A stretch of DNA of 32,782 nt from Flavobacterium restrictum (GTDB lineage Bacteria > Bacteroidota > Bacteroidia > Flavobacteriales > Flavobacteriaceae): NCBI RefSeq assembly GCF_007097245.1, contig NZ_VJZT01000018.1:1-32782 (forward strand), written 5' to 3'. The position numbers and the translations under genes were made by a program. Position 1 is the stretch's first letter, and every line of letters begins with the position of its first letter. The notes below the pieces were generated by a model, which did not search any database, was not told where the DNA came from, and saw only the letters and a program-made list of their open reading frames with translations. This document shows positions 9,348 to 17,844 of this stretch, piece after piece.

Positions 9348-9369
9348 AAAAAAAGGAAGTTAATTTCTA

Positions 9370-9398
9370 CAAAAATACCCCCCCCCAGTTTTATTAAA
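9370..9398 (-). promoter_or_regulatory. promoter of the toxin operon with a G9 spacer
   Basis: On the minus strand a perfect -7 box, TATTTTTG (9377-9370), directly follows G9 (9386-9378). A poor -33 candidate, TTTA (9398-9395), lies 17 nt before the -7 box. The ATG at 9347 is 22 nt after the box, which gives a leader of roughly 15-20 nt. The G run would be about half the spacer, so a change in its length would shift the two boxes relative to each other. The box is visible; promoter activity and phase variation are inferred. Confidence 0.55.
9378..9386. repeat. C9 homopolymer (G9 on the operon strand)
   Basis: Nine C on the plus strand lie inside the predicted promoter spacer of the toxin operon. 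It is the counterpart of the run at 105-113 at the far end of the locus. Runs of this length are rare in such AT-rich DNA and are typical sites of slipped-strand length change. Confidence 0.85.
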
Positions 9399-9630
9399 CC
9401 TAAAATTTCGTGTTAAATTAACGTTAAATTTAATAATTCATTACTTTGACTGTAGGACAAGCTAGATAAAATGTGGGGCACTTAATTACAGCACACCAAC
9501 ACTATTTTTAATTCCCAAAATTTTATAAACAGCAAATTCAAATACGCATTATTTATTAAATTACAACGATTTCGTTGATGAAACTTGAATTATTATACTT
9601 TTTTCGGATTTATTACTAATTTAAAAGTCT

Positions 9631-9638
9631 TATATTTG
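9631..9638 (+). promoter_or_regulatory. -7 box of pgk
   Basis: TATATTTG matches the Bacteroidota TAnnTTTG box and lies 37 nt before the pgk start codon. No clear TTG element is visible at the expected -33 distance. Confidence 0.45.
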
Positions 9639-9675
9639 TTATTCCATCAAAAAATAAACTAAAAAAATACAGATA

Positions 9676-10863
9676 ATGAAGACTTTAAACGATTTTGATT
9701 TTGCCAATAAAAAAGCAATAATTCGTGTTGATTTTAACGTTCCTTTGGATGAAAATTTCAATGTAACCGATGCCACTCGTATCGAAGCTGCCAAGCCTAC
9801 TATTGACGCTATTTTGGCACAAGGCGGTAGCGTAATATTGATGTCACACCTAGGAAGACCAAAAGGTGTGGAAGCAAAATATTCGTTACAACACATTCTA
9901 AAAACAACTTCAGAAATACTTGGTGTACCGGTTCAATTTGCTGCCAATTGTATTGGTGACCAAGCGCAAACAGCTGCACAAAACTTGAAACCAGGCGAAG
10001 TATTGTTGCTAGAAAATTTACGTTTTCACGATGAAGAAGAAGCTGGAGATGTTGCTTTTGCCAAAGAACTAGCTTCATTAGGCGATATTTATGTCAACGA
10101 CGCTTTTGGTACGGCACACCGTGCACACGCTTCGACAACTATTATTGCACAGTTTTTTCCAAACGAAAAATGTTTTGGTTTACTATTAGCAAAAGAAATC
10201 GAAAGTTTGAATAAAGTTTTGAAAAACAGCGAGAAACCAGTAACTGCAGTGCTTGGTGGATCAAAAGTTTCGTCCAAAATCACCGTTATCGAGAATATTC
10301 TTGACAAAGTAGATCACATGATTATTGGCGGTGGAATGACTTTTACTTTCGTGAAAGCATTGGGCGGAAAAATAGGAAATTCTATTTGCGAAGATGACAA
10401 ACAAGAATTAGCACTAGAAATTTTGCGTTTAGCCAAAGAAAAAGGAGTACAAATCCACATTCCAGTTGATGTAATCGCTGCCGATGATTTCTCGAATACC
10501 GCTAACACACAAGTGGTCGATGTAAGAGAAATTCCTGATGGATGGCAAGGTCTTGATGCAGGGCCAAAATCATTAGAGAATTTCCGTAACGTAATAATGG
10601 AGTCCAAAACAATACTTTGGAATGGCCCTTTGGGCGTATTTGAAATGCCTAGCTTTGCTAATGGAACTATCGCTTTAGGAAATTTCATTGCTGAATCTAC
10701 CGCAAACGGAGCCTTCTCTCTAGTAGGAGGTGGCGACTCTGTTGCTGCCGTAAAACAATTTGGTTTAGAGGACAAAATGAGCTACGTTTCTACAGGCGGT
10801 GGTGCCATGCTAGAAATGCTAGAAGGCAGAGTTTTACCAGGAATAGCAGCTATATTAGACTAA
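9676..10863 (+). CDS. pgk: phosphoglycerate kinase
   Basis: A 395-aa protein of the usual length for the family. It transfers phosphate between 1,3-bisphosphoglycerate and ADP in glycolysis, and the reverse in gluconeogenesis. The family signature RVDFNVPLD is at residues 18-26, followed by the substrate-binding SHLGRPKG, then GGSKVSSKI near 195, and the nucleotide-binding loop GGGDSVAAV near 351. The start is fixed by the conserved opening ([21 protein letters not shown]). It is monocistronic: divergent from the toxin operon upstream and followed by a strong terminator. Confidence 0.98.
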   Translation: MKTLNDFDFANKKAIIRVDFNVPLDENFNVTDATRIEAAKPTIDAILAQGGSVILMSHLGRPKGVEAKYSLQHILKTTSEILGVPVQFAANCIGDQAQTAAQNLKPGEVLLLENLRFHDEEEAGDVAFAKELASLGDIYVNDAFGTAHRAHASTTIIAQFFPNEKCFGLLLAKEIESLNKVLKNSEKPVTAVLGGSKVSSKITVIENILDKVDHMIIGGGMTFTFVKALGGKIGNSICEDDKQELALEILRLAKEKGVQIHIPVDVIAADDFSNTANTQVVDVREIPDGWQGLDAGPKSLENFRNVIMESKTILWNGPLGVFEMPSFANGTIALGNFIAESTANGAFSLVGGGDSVAAVKQFGLEDKMSYVSTGGGAMLEMLEGRVLPGIAAILD

Positions 10864-10991
10864 TTTTCTAGAATTATTGATTTTTTCAAATGGGTTCAAA
10901 AACCGCTCACAAAAAAGCGTTCAAATAGATTCGTTTATAAAATCGATAATTTGTACTACATAACAGCCCCTTTTTCAGGGAGATTTAGACT

Positions 10992-11036
10992 AAAACTCTA
11001 TAAATATTGCATTTTTAACAATATTTATAGAGTTTT
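10992..11036 (+). terminator. strong intrinsic terminator after pgk
   Basis: A perfect 18-bp stem (10992-11009 with 11019-11036) has a 9-nt loop and ends in a T run. The A run on the other arm means it could also stop minus-strand transcription, but no minus-strand gene ends here. Confidence 0.85.
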
Positions 11037-11109
11037 TTAGTTTGAACCTAGTATGTTTGCATATTGCTTTTGATAATCATTTGGAATATAGCACTTTGAT
11101 TAAAAAAAT

Positions 11110-13143
11110 ATGACTATAAAAAATACCACCTTATCGTTTTTCTTGTTAGCAACCAGCCTTGTTTTTTCGCAACAAGCAGTTGAAAATAAAGAAATTGCCC
11201 AACCCGAAATTAAAATTTCCTATTTAGATTCTATTAAAAAAACCTTCAAAAGAGACGATATTGCCTCTTGCGTTGATAGTTTATGGATGAAGGAATTAAC
11301 CAATTTAGATTTGTTTAATGATTTGTCTACAGATATTCAAACCATCAACACCGATCAAAAAGTAGATTTCGAGTTACCAACCGAACTTTTGAAAGAAAGA
11401 CTCGCAGCAATGGATGCCAAATCGCCTTTCAACATAGAATACAACCAAGGTTTAGAAAACTTAATCAAATCTTTTTTAAAAAATAGAAAAAAAGCCTTTG
11501 GACGATTAATGGCAACATCGGAGTATTATTTTCCAATTTTTGAGGAAGCATTGGCCAAACAAAATGTACCACTTGAAATCAAATACCTAGCCGTTGTAGA
11601 ATCCGCATTGAATCCAAAAGCAGTATCCAGAGTAGGCGCAACGGGACTTTGGCAATTTATGTACCAGACCGGAAAACAATACAAGTTAAACATCGATTCC
11701 TATGTTGACGACCGCAGCGACCCCTTAAAATCATCCGAGGCAGCGGCACAATACATGACAAATATGTATGCTATTTTTGGCGATTGGGATTTGGTTTTGG
11801 CCTCCTATAATTCAGGCCCAGGCAATGTTGCCAAAGCGATTAGACGCTCTGGTGGCCAGCAAAACTTTTGGAATATCAAGAAGCATTTGCCGCAAGAAAC
11901 CCAAGGATATGTTCCCGCTTTTTTGGCCACAATGTATATTTATGAATACCATAAAGAACACGGAATTGTTCCCGAAAGAGCTTTGGTCAAAAATTTTGCC
12001 ACAGATACCATTCGCATCAAAAAACAAATGTCCTTTAAACAAATTGCCGATTTAATTGACATTCCAGTTGTCGAATTGCAATTGTTAAACCCGTCCTATA
12101 AGCTCAATGTAATCCCATTTTACGGAGATCAAGATCATTATTTGCGCTTGCCACAAGATAAAATTGCCATTTTCACTTCAAATGAGGACAAGATTTATGC
12201 TTATGCACAACATGAATTGGATCGTCGCGAAAAACCATTCCAAATCATCAAAGCCATCGCTTTAAGAGACACTGCAAATTATACCACACAACGAATCACA
12301 CTCCCAAAAACAAAGTATTACAAAGTGAAGCGAGGGGATAATTTGACCACAATAGCTAATAAATACGATGTTTCGGTAGCGGATTTAAAAAACTGGAACA
12401 ATCTTAAAGGCAATACTGTTGCTCATGGCAAAAGCCTAAAAATTATTACCAATGAAAGCGTCGTTCGTTCCGTTAAGAAAACGCCAGCACTAGCCGAATC
12501 TAAAAAAGAAGCCCTTGCCGAAGTTAAAATCAACAAGGAGGAAGCGACCAAGAAAACAATCAAAAAAGACAGTGTTCCTGCAAATACACCCTTATTTTAT
12601 GTGGTTCAAAAAGGGGATAATTTGAGCGCTATTGCCAAGAAAAACAACATAACCGTTGCCGAAATCAAAGAATGGAACCATCTCTCGACTGCCAATGTGC
12701 AACTAGGAGCTTCCTTGCAAATTGCGCAAAATGGCATCGAAGTTAAAGAGGAAACCGTCCCCGCTCCTATACTAAAAGACATTCAATATGTAGTTCAAAA
12801 AGGAGATAATTTAGGAAATATTGCCAAGAAATTTGGTGCTACAGTACAAGATTTGAAACAATGGAATACCATTACTACTACTAATATTGCCTTGGGAAGC
12901 ACACTCGTTGTTGCCAAAAACGAAATTGCAATAACCACTAATAATGCCACAGCAAGCACCTTTAAGAAAAAAGAAACTGGAAATACACCAAAAGACAATG
13001 CTGATTATTATGTAAAAAAAGGAGATTCCTTGTACAGTATTTCCAAGAAATATCCTGGCGTAACCATTTCGGATTTGAAAAAATGGAACGATATAGGCGA
13101 AAACGAACTTAAACCCGGAATGAAACTAAAAATAAACGGGTAA
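11110..13143 (+). CDS. membrane-bound lytic murein transglycosylase, MltD-like, four LysM domains
   Basis: A 677-aa protein with a signal peptide (residues 1-20, ending LVFSQ). The SLT-type catalytic domain runs about 130-265; E164 in YLAVVESALNP is the expected catalytic glutamate, and GATGLWQFM and ASYNSGPGNV are family motifs. Four LysM domains follow at about 402-447, 495-540, 558-603 and 630-676, each with a K/R-x-GD-x-L motif, and bind peptidoglycan glycan chains. Lys/Thr-rich linkers separate the LysM units. The enzyme cuts glycan strands with formation of 1,6-anhydromuramoyl ends and acts in the periplasm. The next gene, a DUF4837 lipoprotein, is 175 nt downstream on the same strand. 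A TATGTTTG box at 11052-11059 is a possible promoter element. Confidence 0.93.
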   Translation: MTIKNTTLSFFLLATSLVFSQQAVENKEIAQPEIKISYLDSIKKTFKRDDIASCVDSLWMKELTNLDLFNDLSTDIQTINTDQKVDFELPTELLKERLAAMDAKSPFNIEYNQGLENLIKSFLKNRKKAFGRLMATSEYYFPIFEEALAKQNVPLEIKYLAVVESALNPKAVSRVGATGLWQFMYQTGKQYKLNIDSYVDDRSDPLKSSEAAAQYMTNMYAIFGDWDLVLASYNSGPGNVAKAIRRSGGQQNFWNIKKHLPQETQGYVPAFLATMYIYEYHKEHGIVPERALVKNFATDTIRIKKQMSFKQIADLIDIPVVELQLLNPSYKLNVIPFYGDQDHYLRLPQDKIAIFTSNEDKIYAYAQHELDRREKPFQIIKAIALRDTANYTTQRITLPKTKYYKVKRGDNLTTIANKYDVSVADLKNWNNLKGNTVAHGKSLKIITNESVVRSVKKTPALAESKKEALAEVKINKEEATKKTIKKDSVPANTPLFYVVQKGDNLSAIAKKNNITVAEIKEWNHLSTANVQLGASLQIAQNGIEVKEETVPAPILKDIQYVVQKGDNLGNIAKKFGATVQDLKQWNTITTTNIALGSTLVVAKNEIAITTNNATASTFKKKETGNTPKDNADYYVKKGDSLYSISKKYPGVTISDLKKWNDIGENELKPGMKLKING

Positions 13144-13283
13144 AAAAAGAATTGGTTTGAAATAAATTTCCGTTTTTAGTAGTTAAAAACCGTTCGGTAA
13201 CGTTTTATTTGCCTTCAAAAAAAATAAAAGAGTCCCGACAAAATTTGGACACTTTATTTAGAAACGATTACTAATCTTTTATA

Positions 13284-13291
13284 TAAATTTG
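13284..13291 (+). promoter_or_regulatory. -7 box before the DUF4837 gene
   Basis: TAAATTTG matches TAnnTTTG and lies 27 nt before the start codon at 13319, so this gene and the acetyltransferase may have their own promoter. No good -33 element is seen. Confidence 0.4.
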
Positions 13292-13318
13292 GACTTTATT
13301 TTATAATTAAAAATTATA

Positions 13319-14308
13319 ATGAATAAAGTCCATTTTTTATGTCTTTTAAGTATCGTACTGTTTTTTTCTTGCAACAAGAAAGAAGCAGATATTGCCCGTA
13401 AAACAAGTGGAAAAATCAATACCATTTCGGTAATAATAAGCGATCAGTTATGGAATGGCGAGATTGGCGACAGCATTCGCAACAAGTTGGCGGCACCCGT
13501 GATTGGTCTCCCGCAAGAAGAACCTCTTTTTACCATCAATCAATATCCGGACAAACTTTTAGAAGGATTTATTAGAGACAGCCGCGCCATTATTGTTGTC
13601 AAAAAAGCCAGTGAAAATAAATTCGAAATTATCCAAAACCAATATGCTTCGCCACAACAAGTGTTTCATATTTCAGGAAAAACAGGAACGGATATTTTAG
13701 CATTATTAGAAACAAATACGCCCCAAATTATTCAATACATCAAGCAAGGTGAAATTGCCGAAAATCAGCGGATAATCAAGCAATCCATACTGGACCCGAA
13801 AATAATTCAAAACAAATTTCACATCGTCATTGCCATTCCGGCTACCTATGAATATGTTAGGCAACGAAGCAATTTTATTTGGCTAAAAAAAGAAATTGTC
13901 AGCGGAAATACAAGTTTGTTAATTTACCAAGTTCCGTTGAATACCATAAAAAACAAATCCAAAAAAATTGCCAGCATAATCAGAATGCGCGATTCTATTG
14001 GCGGTTTATATATTAGAGGAAAAGAGGCCAATACGAATATGATTACCGAGGAAGGATATGCGCCGTATCTATTTGATATTCTAATTGATTCCAAACCAAC
14101 TATAGAAACCAAAGGCACTTGGGAACTTAAAAACGATTATATGTCAGGGCCATTTATCAATTATGCCATTCTGGATAAGGAATACAATCGCATCTTGGTT
14201 CTGGAGGGCTTTTGTTATTCGCCTTCGCAGGAAAAACGCGATTTCATGCACGAATTAGAATCAATTATCAAATCAGTTACTGTTATAAAAAGAAAAAAGA
14301 AGCACTAA
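13319..14308 (+). CDS. DUF4837 family lipoprotein
   Basis: A 329-aa protein with a lipoprotein signal: a hydrophobic stretch (HFLCLLSIVLFF) followed by the lipobox SC-N at Cys18, so it should be attached to the inner or outer membrane. The rest is soluble mixed alpha/beta with no catalytic motif that I can point to. Opening features such as INTISVIISDQLWNGEIGDSIR and PLFTINQYP match the DUF4837 family, which is largely confined to Bacteroidota and has no established function. Its place after a lytic transglycosylase suggests an envelope role, but this is inference. It ends 3 nt before the acetyltransferase start, so the two are probably cotranscribed. Confidence 0.85.
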   Translation: MNKVHFLCLLSIVLFFSCNKKEADIARKTSGKINTISVIISDQLWNGEIGDSIRNKLAAPVIGLPQEEPLFTINQYPDKLLEGFIRDSRAIIVVKKASENKFEIIQNQYASPQQVFHISGKTGTDILALLETNTPQIIQYIKQGEIAENQRIIKQSILDPKIIQNKFHIVIAIPATYEYVRQRSNFIWLKKEIVSGNTSLLIYQVPLNTIKNKSKKIASIIRMRDSIGGLYIRGKEANTNMITEEGYAPYLFDILIDSKPTIETKGTWELKNDYMSGPFINYAILDKEYNRILVLEGFCYSPSQEKRDFMHELESIIKSVTVIKRKKKH

Positions 14309-14311
14309 ATT

Positions 14312-14764
14312 ATGGGATTACAATGGAAAATAAAGCCTTTTGAAGCGCTTACAGTACATGAATTATACGATACTTTGCAATTAAGAAGTCTTGTTTTTGT
14401 GGTGGAACAAAATTGCGTTTATTTGGATTTAGACGGAAAAGACAAGCAAGCACTACACCTTTTGGGCGAATTTGATGGTAAAATTGTTGCTCACGCTCGA
14501 CTATTTGAACCTGGAATTAGTTTTGATAATGCCTCGATAGGTCGGGTAATTGTAGACCCAAAACAGCGAGATCAAAAGTGGGGACACGATTTAATGCGGG
14601 AGGCGATTGCTGGAATTGCAACTCATTTTGACCAAACCAAAATCACGATTGGCGCACAATTATACCTCAAAAAATTCTATGAAAGTCATGGTTTCGTTCA
14701 AACGAGCGACATGTATTTAGAAGACGATATTGAACATATCGAGATGAAGCGAGGCGAAAACTAA
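14312..14764 (+). CDS. GNAT N-acetyltransferase, ElaA-like
   Basis: A 150-aa single-domain GNAT protein. The ElaA-type opening LYDTLQLRSLVFVVEQNCVYLDLDG is followed by the beta strand ASIGRVIVDP and the acetyl-CoA phosphate-binding turn around QRDQKWGHDL (about 85-95). It ends with the FYESHGF motif common in the family. The acceptor substrate of ElaA proteins is not known. Its stop codon overlaps that of the convergent OmpA gene by 4 bp (TAA at 14762-14764, opposing TAG at 14761-14763), so the two transcripts must run into each other; no terminator hairpin is visible in the junction. Confidence 0.88.
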   Translation: MGLQWKIKPFEALTVHELYDTLQLRSLVFVVEQNCVYLDLDGKDKQALHLLGEFDGKIVAHARLFEPGISFDNASIGRVIVDPKQRDQKWGHDLMREAIAGIATHFDQTKITIGAQLYLKKFYESHGFVQTSDMYLEDDIEHIEMKRGEN

Positions 14765-15567
14765 ATTTGGGTTATCAAGAACTCCACTCTTCGATCCATC
14801 GCATCGCCTTTGCCTAATGGAAATTTATTCCCATAGCCTTTGTACGTCATTCGCAAGCGACTTACGCCTTTGGAAATTAAGTATTTGTAAACTTCTTTTG
14901 CCCTATTGTTAGACAAATTCCTTTGTTTGGTTTCTTTGTCTATGGCATCGTCATAAGTAGCGGGCGTGCAACACACATGCCCTTTTATTTCGAATGCTAA
15001 TGTTTTATTTTGGAGTAACAGCAACGCTATTTTGTCCAACTCTAGTTTGGAACTTGGCAACAATACGCTGCTTCCCATATCAAAAAGGATGTTTTCTAGG
15101 TAAATACGGTCGCCAACTTTGTGTTTTTTTTGAATGGAGTTGTAAATGCCTTTTCCGTAGCTGTTTTTTTGGACAAAAAACAAATCGACTCGGCGGTTCT
15201 TGGATCGGGTTTCGTCAAGGTCTGATACGGTGTCTTTCTGGACAATTACACGGCCTTTGCCCTCAATAACCACAATTTTGTTTTTATTAAAACCATTGGC
15301 AAGTAGTATGTTTTGAACCGTTTCTACCCTATTTTTAGACAATTTATAATTGTAATCGTTCTCGCCTCGATCATCGCAATAGCCGTAAATTTGTATGGAT
15401 TCTATTTTGGTCGTATCCGCTTTTTTGGCAAAATCAACGATTGTTTTTACTTGATCCTCATAAAGCGTGTATTTGTCAAATTCAAAATAAACAGTTTCCC
15501 CTTTTTTATCTTGTGCGGAAGCCACACAACAACAAAGGAGAACAACTATTTTGATGAAGTTTTTCAT
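14761..15567 (-). CDS. periplasmic protein with two OmpA-like domains
   Basis: A 268-aa protein with a signal peptide (residues 1-18, ending CVASAQ). Two OmpA_C-like peptidoglycan-binding domains lie in tandem. The first, about 25-135, opens with VYFEFDKYTLYEDQ and has the GYCDDRG loop and the N-R-x-x-x-V helix. The second, about 150-268, opens with ILFDMGSSVLLPSSK and ends DAMDRRVEFLI. No beta-barrel segment is present, so it is not a classical OmpA porin. The first domain keeps the Asp and Arg positions used to bind diaminopimelate; the second has an unusual CCTPATYDDA loop with two cysteines. The start codon overlaps the protease stop (TAATG), so translation is probably coupled. It is likely a cell-wall tether or sensor in the periplasm. 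Confidence 0.87.
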   Translation of the reverse strand: MKNFIKIVVLLCCCVASAQDKKGETVYFEFDKYTLYEDQVKTIVDFAKKADTTKIESIQIYGYCDDRGENDYNYKLSKNRVETVQNILLANGFNKNKIVVIEGKGRVIVQKDTVSDLDETRSKNRRVDLFFVQKNSYGKGIYNSIQKKHKVGDRIYLENILFDMGSSVLLPSSKLELDKIALLLLQNKTLAFEIKGHVCCTPATYDDAIDKETKQRNLSNNRAKEVYKYLISKGVSRLRMTYKGYGNKFPLGKGDAMDRRVEFLITQI

Positions 15568-17204
15568 TATAGTTTTAAAATTTGCTTGTATTCCGCTTCG
15601 TTGTTCAAAACGGAAGCTGCTTTCTTGATTTCAAAATTGTTTTTGATGTAATACTGGTACAATCCTTCTTGGTATTGGTAGCGTTTTATGATTTCGTCAA
15701 GCAGTACGTTTTTGATTTCCTTTTGGTTTTTGTCAAGCAAATGATCCTCACTTTTTTGCAAAGCAGTCAGTAATTGCTGGTATTCGGCGGTAATGGTTTC
15801 GTCTATGTTTTCTTTTTTGGCTGCAGCCAAAGTGTTTTTCAAAGCCAATTCCGTTTCGGTATCAAAGGTGATTTTTTGTGTTTTTAAAAACTGTTTGAAC
15901 GCCATAAAATCCGCATCGGTCAACACAGGAATTGTATTTCCTAAATTAGGATTTTGATAATAATATAGCGTAGCATAGTCAAAAATTGCATTATTTTTGA
16001 GCAACGCATTGCTAATGGAACTCAACTTGGTTTCCATCAATTCTAGATCTGGCTGAATACCGCCACCATCGTAAACGGTTCTTCCTTTTCGAGTTTTGAA
16101 GGCGTTATAATTTTTTTCTTGTGTGCGTGTTGCGAGTCCGTTTTTGTCCTTATGGGCATAATCCAATGCTTGAATACAACGTCCTGAAGGGGTATAATAC
16201 CTAGAAATAGTTACTTTTAGTTGCGTTCCGTAAGTGAGATCAATGGGACGCTGTACGAGTCCTTTGCCATAACTACGACTGCCCAAAACAACGGCACGGT
16301 CTAAATCTTGCAATGCTCCAGAAACAATTTCGGATGCAGATGCGCTTTTTCCGTTTACAATAATGGCCAGCGGAATGGTCGTATCTACAGGCTCTTGCAA
16401 CGTTTTATAGGTGTTGTTGTACTTGCTGTTTTTGGATTTTGTGGTTACTATTATTTCATCTTTGGGAACAAATAAATTACAAATCGCCACTGCTTCGTTC
16501 AATAAACCACCAGGATTGTCTCTTAAATCGAGAATGATTCGTTGTGCACCTTGACTTTTGAGTTGTTCCAATGCGGTTTTGGTTTCACTAGCCGCTTTTT
16601 TGCTAAAATGCGACAACACTATATAGCCTGTTTTGTCGTCTATTTTTCCAAAAAAAGGAACCGATTTGATTTCGACTTCATCCAAAATAATTTGGGCACT
16701 ATTAGTTTTGCCTTGACGAATGTATTTGACCTCGATTTTAGTGTTTTTGGCTCCTTTTAATAATTCCGAAGCATCGTCTTTGAAATCACTTATTTTGACA
16801 TCGCCAATTTGAATAATCTCGTCACCAGCCTTGAGTCCCGCTTTGTCAGCAGGGAAATTTTTATAGGGTTCCCTAATAATTAATTTGGATTCTTTTCGAG
16901 TAATCAACGCACCTATACCTGTATATTCGCCGGTATTATCAATTTTAAAACGCAGTACATCTTGCTCATTAAAATAATTGGTATACGGATCTAAACTGGC
17001 CAACATGGCTTTAATGGCTTTGTCCATTAACTCGCCAGGGTTCGTTTCGTCTACATAATTCGTATTGACTTCCTTGTAAAGCGTGGTAAAAATCTCTATT
17101 TGCTTGGCTATCTCAAAAAAATCGTCTTTGAAGCTCGCCCCAACGTACAAGAATACCGAAGCTAGAATGGGGAGTATGTATTTTTTTTTAAAGAAGCGAA
17201 TCAT
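15567..17204 (-). CDS. C-terminal processing peptidase, S41 family
   Basis: A 545-aa protein with an N-terminal hydrophobic segment (about 9-24) that exports or anchors it. A PDZ domain spans about 95-175 (GIGALI..., GLKAGDEIIQIGDV). The S41 core includes DLRDNPGGLL and the catalytic Ser-Lys dyad: S289 in SASASE and K314 in SYGKG, 25 residues apart as in the family. The C-terminal 140 residues are helical, as in related Bacteroidota tail-specific proteases. It cleaves periplasmic proteins near their C-termini. It lies between rnpA (88 nt upstream) and the double-OmpA gene, with which it overlaps by one base. Confidence 0.94.
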   Translation of the reverse strand: MIRFFKKKYILPILASVFLYVGASFKDDFFEIAKQIEIFTTLYKEVNTNYVDETNPGELMDKAIKAMLASLDPYTNYFNEQDVLRFKIDNTGEYTGIGALITRKESKLIIREPYKNFPADKAGLKAGDEIIQIGDVKISDFKDDASELLKGAKNTKIEVKYIRQGKTNSAQIILDEVEIKSVPFFGKIDDKTGYIVLSHFSKKAASETKTALEQLKSQGAQRIILDLRDNPGGLLNEAVAICNLFVPKDEIIVTTKSKNSKYNNTYKTLQEPVDTTIPLAIIVNGKSASASEIVSGALQDLDRAVVLGSRSYGKGLVQRPIDLTYGTQLKVTISRYYTPSGRCIQALDYAHKDKNGLATRTQEKNYNAFKTRKGRTVYDGGGIQPDLELMETKLSSISNALLKNNAIFDYATLYYYQNPNLGNTIPVLTDADFMAFKQFLKTQKITFDTETELALKNTLAAAKKENIDETITAEYQQLLTALQKSEDHLLDKNQKEIKNVLLDEIIKRYQYQEGLYQYYIKNNFEIKKAASVLNNEAEYKQILKL

Positions 17205-17292
17205 AAGGGGATTTGTCTTAAATTTTCGGGCACTAAATTAAGAATAAATAAGCAATAAAAGGATGCCATAAAGCAACTAAAAAACAGTTTTT

Positions 17293-17697
17293 TTAAGGTT
17301 CAATATCAATTTCTAGCGTTTTGGTTTTACCGTTTTGAACAGCAAATTTTTCGAATAATTGAATGGTTTTAGCATTGATTTCTTCGTAACTCAAGCGGTC
17401 TTTTGTTTGATAAAAAATCATAAAAGCATGGGGTTTGTCGAGTTCCGATACTAGTAAATGCTTATTTAAACGATAGGTTTCTCGCAATACACGTTTGAAA
17501 TAATTGCGATCTACCGCTTTTTTAAAATATTTTTTAGAAACCGAAACGCCCATTTTATAGGGTTCATTATCCCCTAACGCTCCTGAATAATAGACCATGC
17601 GCAACGGATATTTAGCAACCGATTTTCCACTGGAGAACAAGAGTCCAATGGTGGTTTTGCTTTTTAGTTTCTCGTTTTTTGGGTATTTAAAATTCAT
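17293..17697 (-). CDS. rnpA: ribonuclease P protein component
   Basis: About 134 aa when started at the ATG ending at 17697. An in-frame ATG three codons upstream is possible, but the conserved opening is FKYPKNEKLKSKTTIGLLFSSGKS. The RNase P protein signature is visible as VSKKYFKKAVDRNYFKR and VLRETYR, and the protein is basic. It helps the catalytic RNA remove 5' leaders from tRNA precursors. rpmH, its neighbour in many bacteria, is not present here; the plus-strand gene upstream is plsC. A -7 box TACCTTTG (minus, 17737-17730) lies 32 nt before the start. It likely leads the operon with the S41 protease and the OmpA-like gene. Confidence 0.95.
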   Translation of the reverse strand: MNFKYPKNEKLKSKTTIGLLFSSGKSVAKYPLRMVYYSGALGDNEPYKMGVSVSKKYFKKAVDRNYFKRVLRETYRLNKHLLVSELDKPHAFMIFYQTKDRLSYEEINAKTIQLFEKFAVQNGKTKTLEIDIEP

Positions 17698-17729
17698 TTT
17701 TAGCAAAAAAAGGCCGTTGTTATAGCTAG

Positions 17730-17737
17730 CAAAGGTA
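17730..17737 (-). promoter_or_regulatory. -7 box of rnpA
   Basis: TACCTTTG on the minus strand fits TAnnTTTG. A TTTG (17765-17762) lies 24 nt upstream, somewhat further than the usual spacing. Confidence 0.4.
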
Positions 17738-17819
17738 CGATTAAACCTTAAGTATTTGCTTCAAAAAATACGAAACGGATTTATTGTTTCGGATTTAAAT
17801 ACACTAAAAATTTATTTCT

Positions 17820-17827
17820 TACTTTTG
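17820..17827 (+). promoter_or_regulatory. -7 box of plsC
   Basis: TACTTTTG fits TAnnTTTG and ends 17 nt before the plsC start codon, implying a very short leader. No -33 TTG at the normal distance. Confidence 0.4.
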
Positions 17828-17844
17828 TAGCTAATTTTTAAAGC

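Larger units (their letters stand above)
9348..9675. promoter_or_regulatory. divergent control region between the toxin operon and pgk
   Basis: This 328-base gene-free stretch holds the G9 promoter on the minus side and a pgk -7 box at 9631-9638 on the plus side. Between them are the 10-bp palindrome TTAACGTTAA (9418-9427), which lies within an 11-nt-period direct repeat of GTTAAATT, and a small hairpin CAACGA-TT-TCGTTG (9564-9577). I see no further ORF or RNA gene in it. Confidence 0.55.

Noticed and set aside
10314..10775. 153-aa open frame on the minus strand within pgk
   Set aside because: Antisense shadow of a fully conserved phosphoglycerate kinase; no motif of its own.
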